Source of the DNA: Argopecten irradians
Lineage: Eukaryota; Mollusca; Bivalvia; Pectinida; Pectinidae
NCBI RefSeq assembly: GCF_041381155.1
Contig: NC_091135.1
Location: 6,005,620-6,069,619, forward strand
Length of the DNA: 64,000 bases
Reading direction: 5' to 3'
In this document: positions 44,645 through 56,100 of the stretch, piece by piece
Numbering within the stretch: the first letter of the stretch is position 1
Layout: each line of letters begins with the position of its first letter
Translations under genes and position numbers: made by a program
The notes under the pieces: model-generated
The model's database searches: none
Seen by the model: the letters and a program-made list of their open reading frames with translations, nothing else
What the model was told of the DNA's origin: nothing

Positions 44645-47262
44645 ATAACTTTTGGTGAGAATCAACTTTGGCTTTTATGTTGTATGAATTCTAGGTATGA
44701 TTTAGACCATTGTTTTCCCCCATAGAATTTTCTTTGAATTTTTGATTGACTAATGTTAAAGAATTACCTCGGTGTAAAAAACAATGATGATAAAAGAGTT
44801 GTTCGATGGAATCATATATCTTTTAGTATCAAAAAGTATAAATAGAAAAAAGTATAAATAGCTGATTCAATAAGAATGTTTTTGAAAAGAAACATTTTAA
44901 AATACTTAATGATTTTAGATTAATACCAACACATATGGCACATACTTATATAAAATTGAAAAGTAAAAACCTTGACTCCCTGAAACTTATATCCATAGTT
45001 TATTTTTTGTTCAGTTGTTTTTACAAAAAAAAATTTAAAAAAATACACACTGGTAAATCTGGTTTATGACTCAAGTCTATGAATACGAAAGTAAAATAGC
45101 TAGATTATCAATTCGGAGTGTGAGATGTGTCCTTTAATTTGGGGTCAAATAATCAACTGCAATAAAGCTTGATCAGAGACAATAAACTTTTACATACAGA
45201 GCCAGATAGATGAATTCATTAACCAGCTGCAATTTAAAATTCATTTGGAGGAATAGAAGTTCTTCAATTTGTAAGTAGAATGATACAAGTTTGTTCGTTT
45301 TGAAATTGGTCAGTATATACACATAATATGCCTTGGCAAACAGCATATTTTTAAAAATAATATCAAAATCTGCATAATATAGGGTAATTATTAATACATT
45401 GTATATCACTTTTCATACAAATTGGTTGAAACGCAAACAACTTTCAAAACATGATTTTTCAAACATGGTTATGGCAATACAATGAACTCAATCAATGTAA
45501 TGCAAATGGAAACTTACAAAGCTGTCGTTCATTATAGACAAAATAAGTGGCACGTCTATATCCTACATGTTTCTCCCTATTACAAGTTTTTTGAGAGATT
45601 TGGCATCGAATTACCTCCCTTGACCCATAACAAAACTCTCTAACAGGATTCGTCACATATTTTCAAAAAAAATTATCATCTTCAAGTATGTTCTGTCATT
45701 TAATCAATTACTTTTAGTATCTTAATTGAAAGAGTCAGCTCTTAATTTTGGAAACATTTTCAAATTTATTTAAATTTTATTTTACAAATTCACTTTGTTA
45801 GTGGTATAATTATTTTTAATTTGCACTCAAACTCTCATTTAGGTTAAGATAACATGCAGGATAATTGTACAAAAACGCACCACTCAAAATATTAGCACTA
45901 TAATTTTACATCAACATTTTCATCACATAAAATTTAAAAAAAATTATTGAATATTGCAGGGCAAATGAGCACACTTCTCTTTATATTATAATTAGCACAC
46001 ACAGTTTCACAACACTTGCTAGAAATACATGGAGTGTCCCTCACTGTATATATATATATTCAACACTGATGGCATTTATCATAACTGACACTGCATCTTA
46101 AATAACGACAATAATCACAACAATTATAATTAAAGAAGTTGTATATCTTCCTAAGTGAGTAACATGAGAGTTAAATATATTCGTAGATAAAATCTTATTT
46201 TGATTGAGGTGTTCAAGTTTTTCACTATTTTTTGTATAAATATATAACAGGAAAGTGGCGATCCTTGAGACATCTTCAGGCTGAATTTTTTATCTAATCT
46301 GAATTATAAACTACAGCATTCATGAACATTTCAGTATGGGTCAAATCTATGCATGGAAAAAAGTTGTATAATTAGAGAACCTGGCTAAACTGGCCAATAA
46401 TGCTGAAGCAGGTTGTATACTGTTTATAGACAAGTTGATCCATCGATATTAAGGGCAAGATACCAAAACAAAAACAAATCCCAGATTTTTCAGTACTCAT
46501 AAGAATAATTAGTGTTTGGATCCTGTTTCTTATATAGACACCTGTCGGTCAGCTTTAACTTAACACCAAACAACGTGAATGTTTGGATCCAGATGAAGGA
46601 CAATCCATGGAATTCTACCATTTATAAATATAAATGCAATTTACATAAAATGCTTGCAGTTTGATGATGCATTCCAGATGCAAAATGAACAATGAGTAAT
46701 ATATGATGAAGTAATTTCAATCCCCTTTCGACTATAACACAATAAAATGTAATCCTCAGGAGCACTATCGGCGCTCCTCGAGAAATAGCACACGTTTGTA
46801 TCTCACAGCACAAGTTGATATCTCATTAACCTCCTATCAGATGCAATAACACTTCAAAAAATAACTTTACACAATTCCATTTATCTCCCTTGGAAATACC
46901 TGACTCATCTTTGTGCGTAGAATTAATGCTATTTTTATAGATATTTCGAAATATAATGGTGCATCAACTCCGTTTACAATTTAAAAAGTCTACATCAAAA
47001 TGTTCTAAATTTCTTCCCAAATTGCTATAAGCTACTACTATTTTTTTTCAGAGATGAATTTGATATCTAGATCTTGGAATGTTGGTAAACCACTGAAGTT
47101 ACCTAAGATTTCTGTTACAAAGAGGATTAATTTAATGCAGGTACGGTAGATTAGATTGTCAGTTTGATTTTTTTATGAAGTGCATTTGGCATCTTGAAAT
47201 AGGTAAATATCTTGATTGAACATAATAAACGAGTTAAAAATAATTGATTAGCACTTTTCATA
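44645..47262 (-). other. Probable 3' UTR and flank of the MRL gene
   Basis: Non-coding sequence directly downstream of the MRL stop codon. TTTATT (AATAAA on the minus strand) occurs near 45000 and elsewhere, so the exact end of the transcript cannot be set. Confidence 0.45.
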
Positions 47263-50112
47263 TCATTGCACTGATAATTGCGTATCCTTGTTACGCTTGG
47301 GTGGCGGAGGGGGTGGTTTCCCCTTTTTACCTACGGATCCCTCCTTTGGGTTGTCTAACCCAGCTAAGAGTTCTGGAGGGGGTGGGGGTAGGTCATTTAT
47401 ATCCATCATTCCATCACATTCCTCAAACGTTTCGTAAATAGGATCAATATGAGTCGTCACTGCCGAACTATCACTTTGGCCTGGAAGTTCACTAGATAAA
47501 CGCGTTGTTTCACTCCGTTTCGGGGGCGGAGGTGGATACATTTTTTTATTGTCGATGGTTCCCCCTTTATTGGAGTTGACAGAGTTTGGCCTAGGGGGCA
47601 CTGCTGGTCCATTCGAAGGATGGTGGTGTCCCCCCTGGGGCTGCCCCTGGTGATGGGGCTCCCCATGTGGGAATCCTTGGTGTGCATGACCTTGTCCATG
47701 TGAATACAAAGGCTCCCCATGGGGGTGACCTTGATGATTTGGGCCCCCATGAGGACCTCCATGATAACTAGCACCGTTAGAAGATGTTTTTGATTGGCTT
47801 TGATCTGTAGGTTTCGGCAGCGTTGCTGGTGGAATTTTCCCGTTGGATCCTCGATTTTGGTGAGGTCTCTTAGACAGTTCTGCTATAAATGGAAGTGGTT
47901 GTTGCTGTGCATATATTCCTTCCTCCTGTGATGGTGACAATGGAGTGGAGTGCTCCGAGTGGGATGATTGGATCCGTACTCCGGCAGAACTGTGGGGGCG
48001 GGGCATCGCCATGGAGACAGGTGGAGGGGGTGGGGGGACATTACACGAGTGGGTGGATCTGGCCTGTGGACCAGGGCGTACACGTATTTGGTCGTACATC
48101 GTATTATCCTGCTGGGACGCTGTGGAGTAGGGCACCTGTTGTCCACCTGGATGTGGTCCACCCTGATGGGGACCCTGGTGACTACTTTGATATGACCCCT
48201 GGTGTCCTCCATATACATGTTGAGGTATCTGAGGGGAGGAGGACGACTCCGGGAGGGAGGTTCTTACCCCACCGCCACCCATCATAGGGTCAGATGTCGA
48301 CATGACCTGGGTGTGTTTGGGATTCTTGACAGTTGGTGAGGACACCGAGTGGTTGATGACAATCGGCGGAGTGGGAGGTGCCACCGGAATGGCGGCTTTA
48401 CTTGGTGAGGCTCCAACTGTCTCGGATCCGGACTTCGATGATCGACGAATATGCCCCATACCAGAAGCAGACTGACCCCCGACATACTGGTTTTGTAGGA
48501 GAGGCATGGGAGGGGGCATGGGTACCATCCCCTTTGGAGTGGAAGGGGACGACATGCTGGAGGGGGTAGGAGAACCAGAACCCATATGAGTAGATGGGCT
48601 ATCTGCAAGATTACTTTGGGCCATGGATATATGTGTCTGAAGCATGGAAGTGGGTGGAGGGGGCAAAGGTGGCTGTGACAGGGGTAAGGGGGATGGGGGT
48701 TTGGTCATGTGTCCAGGTGGAGGCATTGGAGGGGGCGGGCTTTTATTTGCAGAAACAGGAGGAGAGGGCATGGGGGCTGGGGATGGGGGTTGGGGGAAGT
48801 GCTGTGAGGGGTAATTTGAATGTTGTGGATAATTCTGATGTGGTGGTTGGGGAGGGGCAGGACGGGATTTCACTGGGGGCGACATCAATGGCTGCGGCAT
48901 CCTTATATTAGATGGGGCTGGTGGCACAGGTGGAGCCCTGCCCTGGGACTTTCCATAGTAAGGAAGGGGTGGAGGAGACATCATCTCATCCCGACTGTAC
49001 GGGGGATGAGGCGGGGGAGACATCATGTCCCTGTAGGGGGGCGGAGAAGACACCATCTCTCGCTGTGGGGGTGGGGATGTTGGCATCATAAGTTTGAGGG
49101 GTGGGGCCTGACTTGAGGATGAAGGGGAGGGTGGAATCACGGGATGACAAGTTGGATAGGGCTGGGTGGGGCATTTAAGTGGAGGTGGGGAGGGGGGAAC
49201 CTTATTGAGAGCGTGAAGGTTTTGTGGAGATGTGTTCTTTGACGATGGATTTGAGGGTATTGTTGTGTAATCCAGGGACTGAGACAGCGACTTCGAGTCT
49301 CGACTATCTCGACTCTCACGACTATCTCGGCTACCGTCCGAACCTTTTCTTTCATGTCGCCTTATGCGATCCTCGTGTAATGCTGGAGCAGATTTTCTCC
49401 GCTCTTTGTCCTGCGTTTGTACCGGACTTGTTATTGAGGGCTTGCGTTCGTGGCCCATAGAATCACAGGACGACACACTACTGCCCTCCATGGCCGTTTG
49501 ATACATTTCAGAAATCTGCTTTGTGGTGCCTGTTGTAACAGGAAGTTTAGCGCGCATCTTACTCCTGGATGATGTCATGGTGTGTCTGTTTTCTCCACTA
49601 GAATTGGAATCCTCACTGGAGTCCGTCGATGCACTGGTGATTGAATCACGATGTCTTACATGAACCAACTCTTCCCCAGAGTCTGCGTTTATTACACTAT
49701 GGGTATTGCTGAAGGAGACACGTTTAACAGGCTGTTTGGGCATACCGCCCATTTCCATAGAATGCTGTCCTGTTAATGAAGATTTCCTCTCATGATGATG
49801 ATGGTGATGGTGATGATGCGATGAAGACGATGAGGATGATGTCACTTCTAACGAGACTACATCATCTTCTACGATTGTGCTATCACTTCCTGAACTATTT
49901 CGCACTAAATTAGTATTTTTCACAGCAACTATAGAATGTCGTGATCCAGGCTCTGGCATAGAAATACGACTGTCATTTAAATTTCCCTCTGTGTTTAAAT
50001 TAAGAATGGTTTCCCCAGAATCGTCGGATATGCTGCTCCGAAGGTCACGAGTATCCCAGGATGCCACTTCCCTTTGAAGACGTTCATAGTTGGCCAAGAG
50101 TTGCTTCCCATA
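47263..50112 (-). CDS. RAPH1: MRL last exon: proline-rich tail and stop
   Basis: Acceptor CTGTTTCAG; begins [20 protein letters not shown], the end of the RA-PH unit, and runs 949 codons to the stop at 47263. Contains Ser runs followed by ten His (about 49800-49820), long Pro-rich stretches with PPPP motifs, a Gly/His/Pro segment with [12 protein letters not shown] and [13 protein letters not shown], and a C-terminus [18 protein letters not shown]. Candidate EVH1 ligands: [16 protein letters not shown] and DLPPPPPE. Other PxxP sites may bind SH3 domains. The open frame extends upstream to 50202, but that part is intron. Confidence 0.94.
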   Translation of the reverse strand, partial: YGKQLLANYERLQREVASWDTRDLRSSISDDSGETILNLNTEGNLNDSRISMPEPGSRHSIVAVKNTNLVRNSSGSDSTIVEDDVVSLEVTSSSSSSSHHHHHHHHHERKSSLTGQHSMEMGGMPKQPVKRVSFSNTHSVINADSGEELVHVRHRDSITSASTDSSEDSNSSGENRHTMTSSRSKMRAKLPVTTGTTKQISEMYQTAMEGSSVSSCDSMGHERKPSITSPVQTQDKERRKSAPALHEDRIRRHERKGSDGSRDSRESRDSRDSKSLSQSLDYTTIPSNPSSKNTSPQNLHALNKVPPSPPPLKCPTQPYPTCHPVIPPSPSSSSQAPPLKLMMPTSPPPQREMVSSPPPYRDMMSPPPHPPYSRDEMMSPPPLPYYGKSQGRAPPVPPAPSNIRMPQPLMSPPVKSRPAPPQPPHQNYPQHSNYPSQHFPQPPSPAPMPSPPVSANKSPPPPMPPPGHMTKPPSPLPLSQPPLPPPPTSMLQTHISMAQSNLADSPSTHMGSGSPTPSSMSSPSTPKGMVPMPPPMPLLQNQYVGGQSASGMGHIRRSSKSGSETVGASPSKAAIPVAPPTPPIVINHSVSSPTVKNPKHTQVMSTSDPMMGGGGVRTSLPESSSSPQIPQHVYGGHQGSYQSSHQGPHQGGPHPGGQQVPYSTASQQDNTMYDQIRVRPGPQARSTHSCNVPPPPPPVSMAMPRPHSSAGVRIQSSHSEHSTPLSPSQEEGIYAQQQPLPFIAELSKRPHQNRGSNGKIPPATLPKPTDQSQSKTSSNGASYHGGPHGGPNHQGHPHGEPLYSHGQGHAHQGFPHGEPHHQGQPQGGHHHPSNGPAVPPRPNSVNSNKGGTIDNKKMYPPPPPKRSETTRLSSELPGQSDSSAVTTHIDPIYETFEECDGMMDINDLPPPPPELLAGLDNPKEGSVGKKGKPPPPPPKRNKDTQLSVQ

Positions 50113-53100
50113 CTGAAACAGATAAGTTAAGCGCTTAATTTTACTGTAGCGTATGGAGATAACTAATGGTTTAACAGACATAATTATCTGACATAATATC
50201 ATGCCTTTTTTTGTTTTAAATACAATTTAATTTCGGGAATTTTCAATTTGTTATTTCTTTTAATTTAAATTGCTCTGGTTCTACTTAACATGTATAAGTA
50301 CTTGATTTTACAGGTAAGTTTGCCCTATTCCACTAGTCCTTAGCATCAGAGTTGACCTCCGAGTCTAGGGTCAAGGACAAGAAAACGAACAATAGTAAAC
50401 TTCATATTATCTAAAGAGTATTTAGTCTAGAGAAAATTATTGACACATATTTGACCGTTGACCATAATGTCAAGGTCACAGTGACCTTATGCAATGACAA
50501 TGCACTGCACATCCTCTGTAAGTGATGCAAGTTCCACATCTTTGATATATTTTAGAGAGTTTATATGACATGAACAGTAAATTGTAAGAACCTTTGCAAA
50601 TGACAAATTTCCCCTTCATTTGAAAAGACCATAATATATCATCAAAATGTGTATGAATCTGTAATCCAATTATAAGTCCCATTGACTTCCAAGTTAACAA
50701 AGCTTCAGTGTATACTTAATAGCTTAAAGGTCACGAGATTGACACAAAATAACTTGACCCAGATACACACATGTTTGTGATTGTAAAAATCTCTACACAA
50801 TTTCCTTAAAACAGACTATAGCTCATTAAATACTTAACTTAAATTAAACTAAAAACCACCATACCATACTTGTAAGGGCACACAACTATACATCTAACAT
50901 ACAGTGCTCTGGATATGAAACCACTGTCTAGATTTTATACAGAGAAGATAGCAGCAACGCAACAAATGTAATTTGTACATCTGATCATTCAAATTATATC
51001 TAAAAAGTCTACAAAATTTCTTGAAATTATTTTACGATATATAATTGATTACATTGAGTACATCACTACGGTGACATTTATATAAGCCTTACAATCCAGA
51101 CCAATGGTCAGACGTGCTCACCTTGGCTATACGAATTCCCATCACCCACTGGTCCAGAGCAGCTTTATTCTCCGTACAGAAGTAGCGGATATATTTTGAC
51201 GTCTTCTTCTGAATCTGAGGATGCTGCACAGATAGAGAAAAGCACAATATCAATTTTCATCTTCAAAAGCGCCTTTTTTGTTAGTGATAAGCGAGATAGT
51301 TACAAGATCCCAACTGTACCCTGTAGGGGCATGGTCTCTCCTATCAGACATCTGATAAGGGATAATTGTTTATAATGAGACTGCCTGCCTACCCTATTTA
51401 GAAAATGTGGTTTGTCCCATGATGTACGCATAAGTGAAAGCTTAGAGACAGTTAAACTTGTGTTCCAACTGAAGGTCAAGGCCAGTCAAATGTCACGACA
51501 CTTTTTAAAATTCATCTCAGATTTGCTGTTGGAAAATCACAGCACATGATCTCCCAGGAAAACTGGACACTTCAGAAAGTTCATCTTTAAGTGGACGTGC
51601 TACAGTACATCTGTGTCCCTCTGTGTTATTATATAGGCAGGGGTGATGTGTCTACCGGGGGACTTAGCAGCCAAAACACTGCTACACTTTATAATGGATC
51701 TCACAGTATGAAACACAAGAGCACACATACAAAATCTGGCTAAAATTAAACTTGTGATTACGATAAGCCGGGACTGAAGGATGTGAACTTGCTTTCTCAT
51801 AATGATTAAGTCACGGACCAAAAACAAAGTAAAACGTGTATTATTTCTTGGGTGATTTCATCGATACTTATGTTGTTAAGGTTTTTGTTACATTTATCAG
51901 GTTACACCCACCCCACCTAAATGAACCCTCCCTAAAAAATGTCACTTATAATGACCTCTCCCTTAGTGCATGATTAATTTATTACTCACGTTTTGAAGGT
52001 TTCAGAATCAAGACTAGCCTTATCTTATATATCAGATCAGTGTGGAATTCATCAGAGCATATTAGTGAAGCCAGCAATTATCTTAGTACCAAAAGGTGCA
52101 AACATGAAATTATACCATGTTAACTGCATTTTAATCATCTTATCACTCATTAAAAAAAAAAAATAGCTAAAACTGTACCAAGCATTGAGGAATTTTTCTA
52201 CTGGGATCTTCATTCTAGAGTAATTTATTTGATAACACTAAAGAATGCGTAAATGTTAGAATATAGCATGACCTTGCTTGATAATTTCTTCATTTTATCA
52301 GAACACAACATATATAATTGAGTTTTCAAATCTCAAAATATCATGGTACTAAATAGGACCATCTTCATCTGATTTAGAACAGTTGTCATTGAACAAAATC
52401 ATCTTAACATCTGAGCGATGATTTGGATGATCTATCAAAATATCAGTCTTAATCAGAATCAATTTTTCGGAATTATATTGTCAATACTGTCTCATCTCAA
52501 CCTTGAGTGGAAGTAATATCTTCATATACCATCCTAACCTTTATTAAATTGATACATATTTTTTTTATCTAAATAATAAATGGATTGCCTTTAGGATAAA
52601 ATGGAGATCTCTTAACATTGTTTGAAATGATATGAAGAGATCTGAACAAAATAATGTTTTATCCGTAAATCCTAAATGTGATGATTTTATGCTCTTAACA
52701 TATTTTAAGATTACTCCATGGCCTCAAATTATCCTTTAACTTAAGATCTTAACATTGAAAGAACTGTCGTCCAGGAGGCCAATGGTTTATCTAGATAAAC
52801 AGACAGACAGACAGATGGACAGACAGACAGACGAACATTACACAGACATTACACAGACCAACATATAGATAGATAAACAGACAGACAGACAGACGGACAA
52901 ACAGATATTGGTATAATTAACTTTAGCTACCAATATCTCCTATTGTAAAATACATCATTAGTTGAAGTTTAATTCAGACAGGACATTTAGGTGATTATGT
53001 CCAGACTGACCATTCCAATTGATGAAAATACATCTTTATTATCAATAATGGGAAAATGGGGAATATAACCAATGACAAAATTAGACAGGAAGCAAATTCA

Positions 53101-56100
53101 CTTGTGAAAGAGGATAGGAAATCGGGGATAGATATGAAAACTAGGAAGTTTACGAAAGGGTCAAAGTCTATAAACTATGTATCATAAATATTCATTTCCT
53201 GCCCCAAATCTGAGTCAATATGTGGCTAATATCAAGCTGGACTGGTTTGTACACAACTAACTGAACTCATATATATTCCAAGGAAAATTTTATCCTAGGA
53301 TATATAAACCACTTTAATAAGAATTTGTATAAAGAAATTAATATCAATTATATATAGATAAAATCCTAAATTAGCTAAATCTCTCATATTTTGTAACCCT
53401 TTGATGATTTTTTGAAGTCCCATGGGATTTACAATGGTAAACAAGCTTAACTCTCACTTGATGTTTAAAATGATGGACACCTTAACCACTTTGCTACCAC
53501 CGCTACGAGTCGGTAACGGGATGCTTACCTTGAGGGCGAAACAGTGATCAGTAGGAGCATGGTATTTCTTTTTCCAGCCAAGGCCAAAGTACACATCCAC
53601 AAAGTCAAACTGAACGAGACAGGTTAAGTCCTTGGACGACTGAAACAAAAATTAATAGTAAATAACAGTTATCTCCCTTTCAAAATGGCAGTTTAATTAG
53701 CTCCCCTTACAATTCATCTTGTATATCTATTTCAATTATATCCTCATGGTCATCTTCCTTTTCAGTATTTCTTATCATGTAGCATTTTGTAAAAAATATT
53801 TGAGATACACAAAGCAAATTAATATGATTAACTAAAGTATTGAGATTTCTCAGCTAACATTGTAACACTTCAGACAGAAAATGAAAACTTCCAAACAGGA
53901 CAGAAAAAAACTTCCACAGTAAGTTCTGATGGCCAGCTTCACCATAAAGTTGAAATTTACCAGTGTGTAATACAAGTTTATATTCGTCAGCTCAAACAAT
54001 CTGCCATGGAAACTTCAGCGTGCCATCTACCTTGATGTAATAAATGCATCAGACGTGCCACACTCAACTTCCTCACTACCAACACGATCATAAGATCTGC
54101 TTCCCCTGAAAGTTTGAATCCTTTGCAATGCATCAGAATGCAATTTGAGCTTTTTCATGACTGAGTTCACTTGGTATATAATATGTACATATATATCACA
54201 TTTAAAGCAGCCATGTTGTTTTCCCATTCTGACTTGGCTACACAAAAAGTAGAGAGGTTTTTGAACAGTTGCCAATGCATTTTACATTAACTACCCATAG
54301 TTATGTAACTTAAAACAAACAGGTTAGCTGAGCAGTGAAGAGCTCCAACGTCACCGAACACTTGGTGCGAGCCTTTGATAGAATGTTGTTTAGTCTCCAC
54401 CACTAGACTGAAGTAGGAATAGGAAATAGCACTATCTATAAATACTGACTATTGTTTAGGTTTAACTTAATTGTTTATTTTATACAAAGGTATTCCAAAA
54501 TAGAAAGGTTACTCAATAATGTTAAATATGCAGCATGAAGCAGCTCCAATTTCTCTGTGATGAGATAGATACAGTGAGATTCATTTTTCTCTATATAAAT
54601 AACATTACCATCCTCTGTCATTTTGTTATGTTAAAGTGTAATTTAGAAGCCTTTAAATTCTAAGATCAAAGAATGCTCATCTTATAGACTGATTTTGAAT
54701 CACAAGAACAAAAGATCTAATTAACATCTAATGACTAATTGCCTTTAGTGAAAAAGTCAGAAAACATTCCATAGAAAGGTTTCTCATAGACTAGACCTAA
54801 GAATATCAAAAGCTCTGACGTAGTCTTGTTATCGAGGCTTCAATTTCTTGAACAGGTGAAGTGTTTTTGTGTCTTGAATGACTTATGTTTTGCTAATGGG
54901 TAAGGCATCAGTAAGAGATTGCTTCCCTTGTCTTGTAACTAATCTGTAATTCCTCGTATGTCTATAAATGTATAGTCCACAGACCAAAACATAAGGACTA
55001 TTTTGTGTCTCAATGCTTTCAGAAAAAAAATACAAGCAAATCCTTAAAAATCTGAAGTTAGTGATTTTGCCCTTGAAGTTGATAGAAGACCTGACACCCT
55101 CAGAACTAACACCCACCTCATGCACCTTACTGATTTTGCCCTTTGGGTTATAGTAGAGACCAGACGCCCTCAGAACTTACACCCACCTCAATCACCTTAC
55201 TGATTTTGCCCTTTGGGTTATAGTAGAGACCAGACACCCTCAGAACTAACACCCAACCTCACCTTACTGATTTTGCCCTTTGGGTTATAGTAGAGACCCG
55301 ACACCCTCAGAACTAACACCCAACCTCACCTTACTGATTTTGCCCTTTGGGTTATAGTAGAGACCCCACACCCTCAGAACTAACACCCAACCTCACCTTA
55401 CTGATTTTGCCCTTTGGGTTATAGTAGAGACCCGACACCCTCAGAACTTACACTCACCTCGATCACCTTACTGATTTTGCCCTTTGGGTTATAGTAGAGA
55501 CCCGACACCCTCAGAACTAACACCCAACCTCACCTTACTGATTTTGCCCTTTGGGTTATAGTAGAGACCCCACACCCTCAGAACTAACACCCAACCTCAC
55601 CTTACTGATTTTGCCCTTTGGGTTATAGTAGAGACCCGACACCCTCAGAACTAACACCCAACCTCACCTTACTGATTTTGCCCTTTGGGTTATAGTAGAG
55701 ACCAGACGCCCTCAGAACAAAGAAGTATTTTTTCCAGGCCTTTTTCCCATCAGACTTTAAGTACATCACACCCTCAACCTCTGGCACCTGGGCACCTCCT
55801 GTGAAAAATTCCTGAAAGTCAAAAAGAGGAAACGGTTGATTATCTTCAAATTTCAAACATACATGCTTATTCTTGAATTACATGTAAGAAATTCCCCTCT
55901 GCTTTATGGCATAAATGGCCATTGAAACACCATTTTGATTAAGAATGCATTTGCCTTCTCTTTACTTTAATATGTTTAAAAAGTTATACCATTATTGTCT
56001 TTTAATTAAAGGTCAGCCCTAAACGACCCTGGTTGTTGATTGGCCTTTAATCTAAACTAAACAAACAAGCTTTAAGACTCTATAGTGAAATAAAAATGTC

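Noticed and set aside
47883-49460. Plus- and minus-frame open frames of 60-132 codons overlapping the MRL tail
   Set aside because: Shadows of the GC-rich, proline-rich coding exon in other frames.
50113-50202. Extra N-terminal 30 codons of the long MRL open frame
   Set aside because: A clear TTTCAG acceptor at 50113 and the family alignment starting at YGKQL show that this part is intron.
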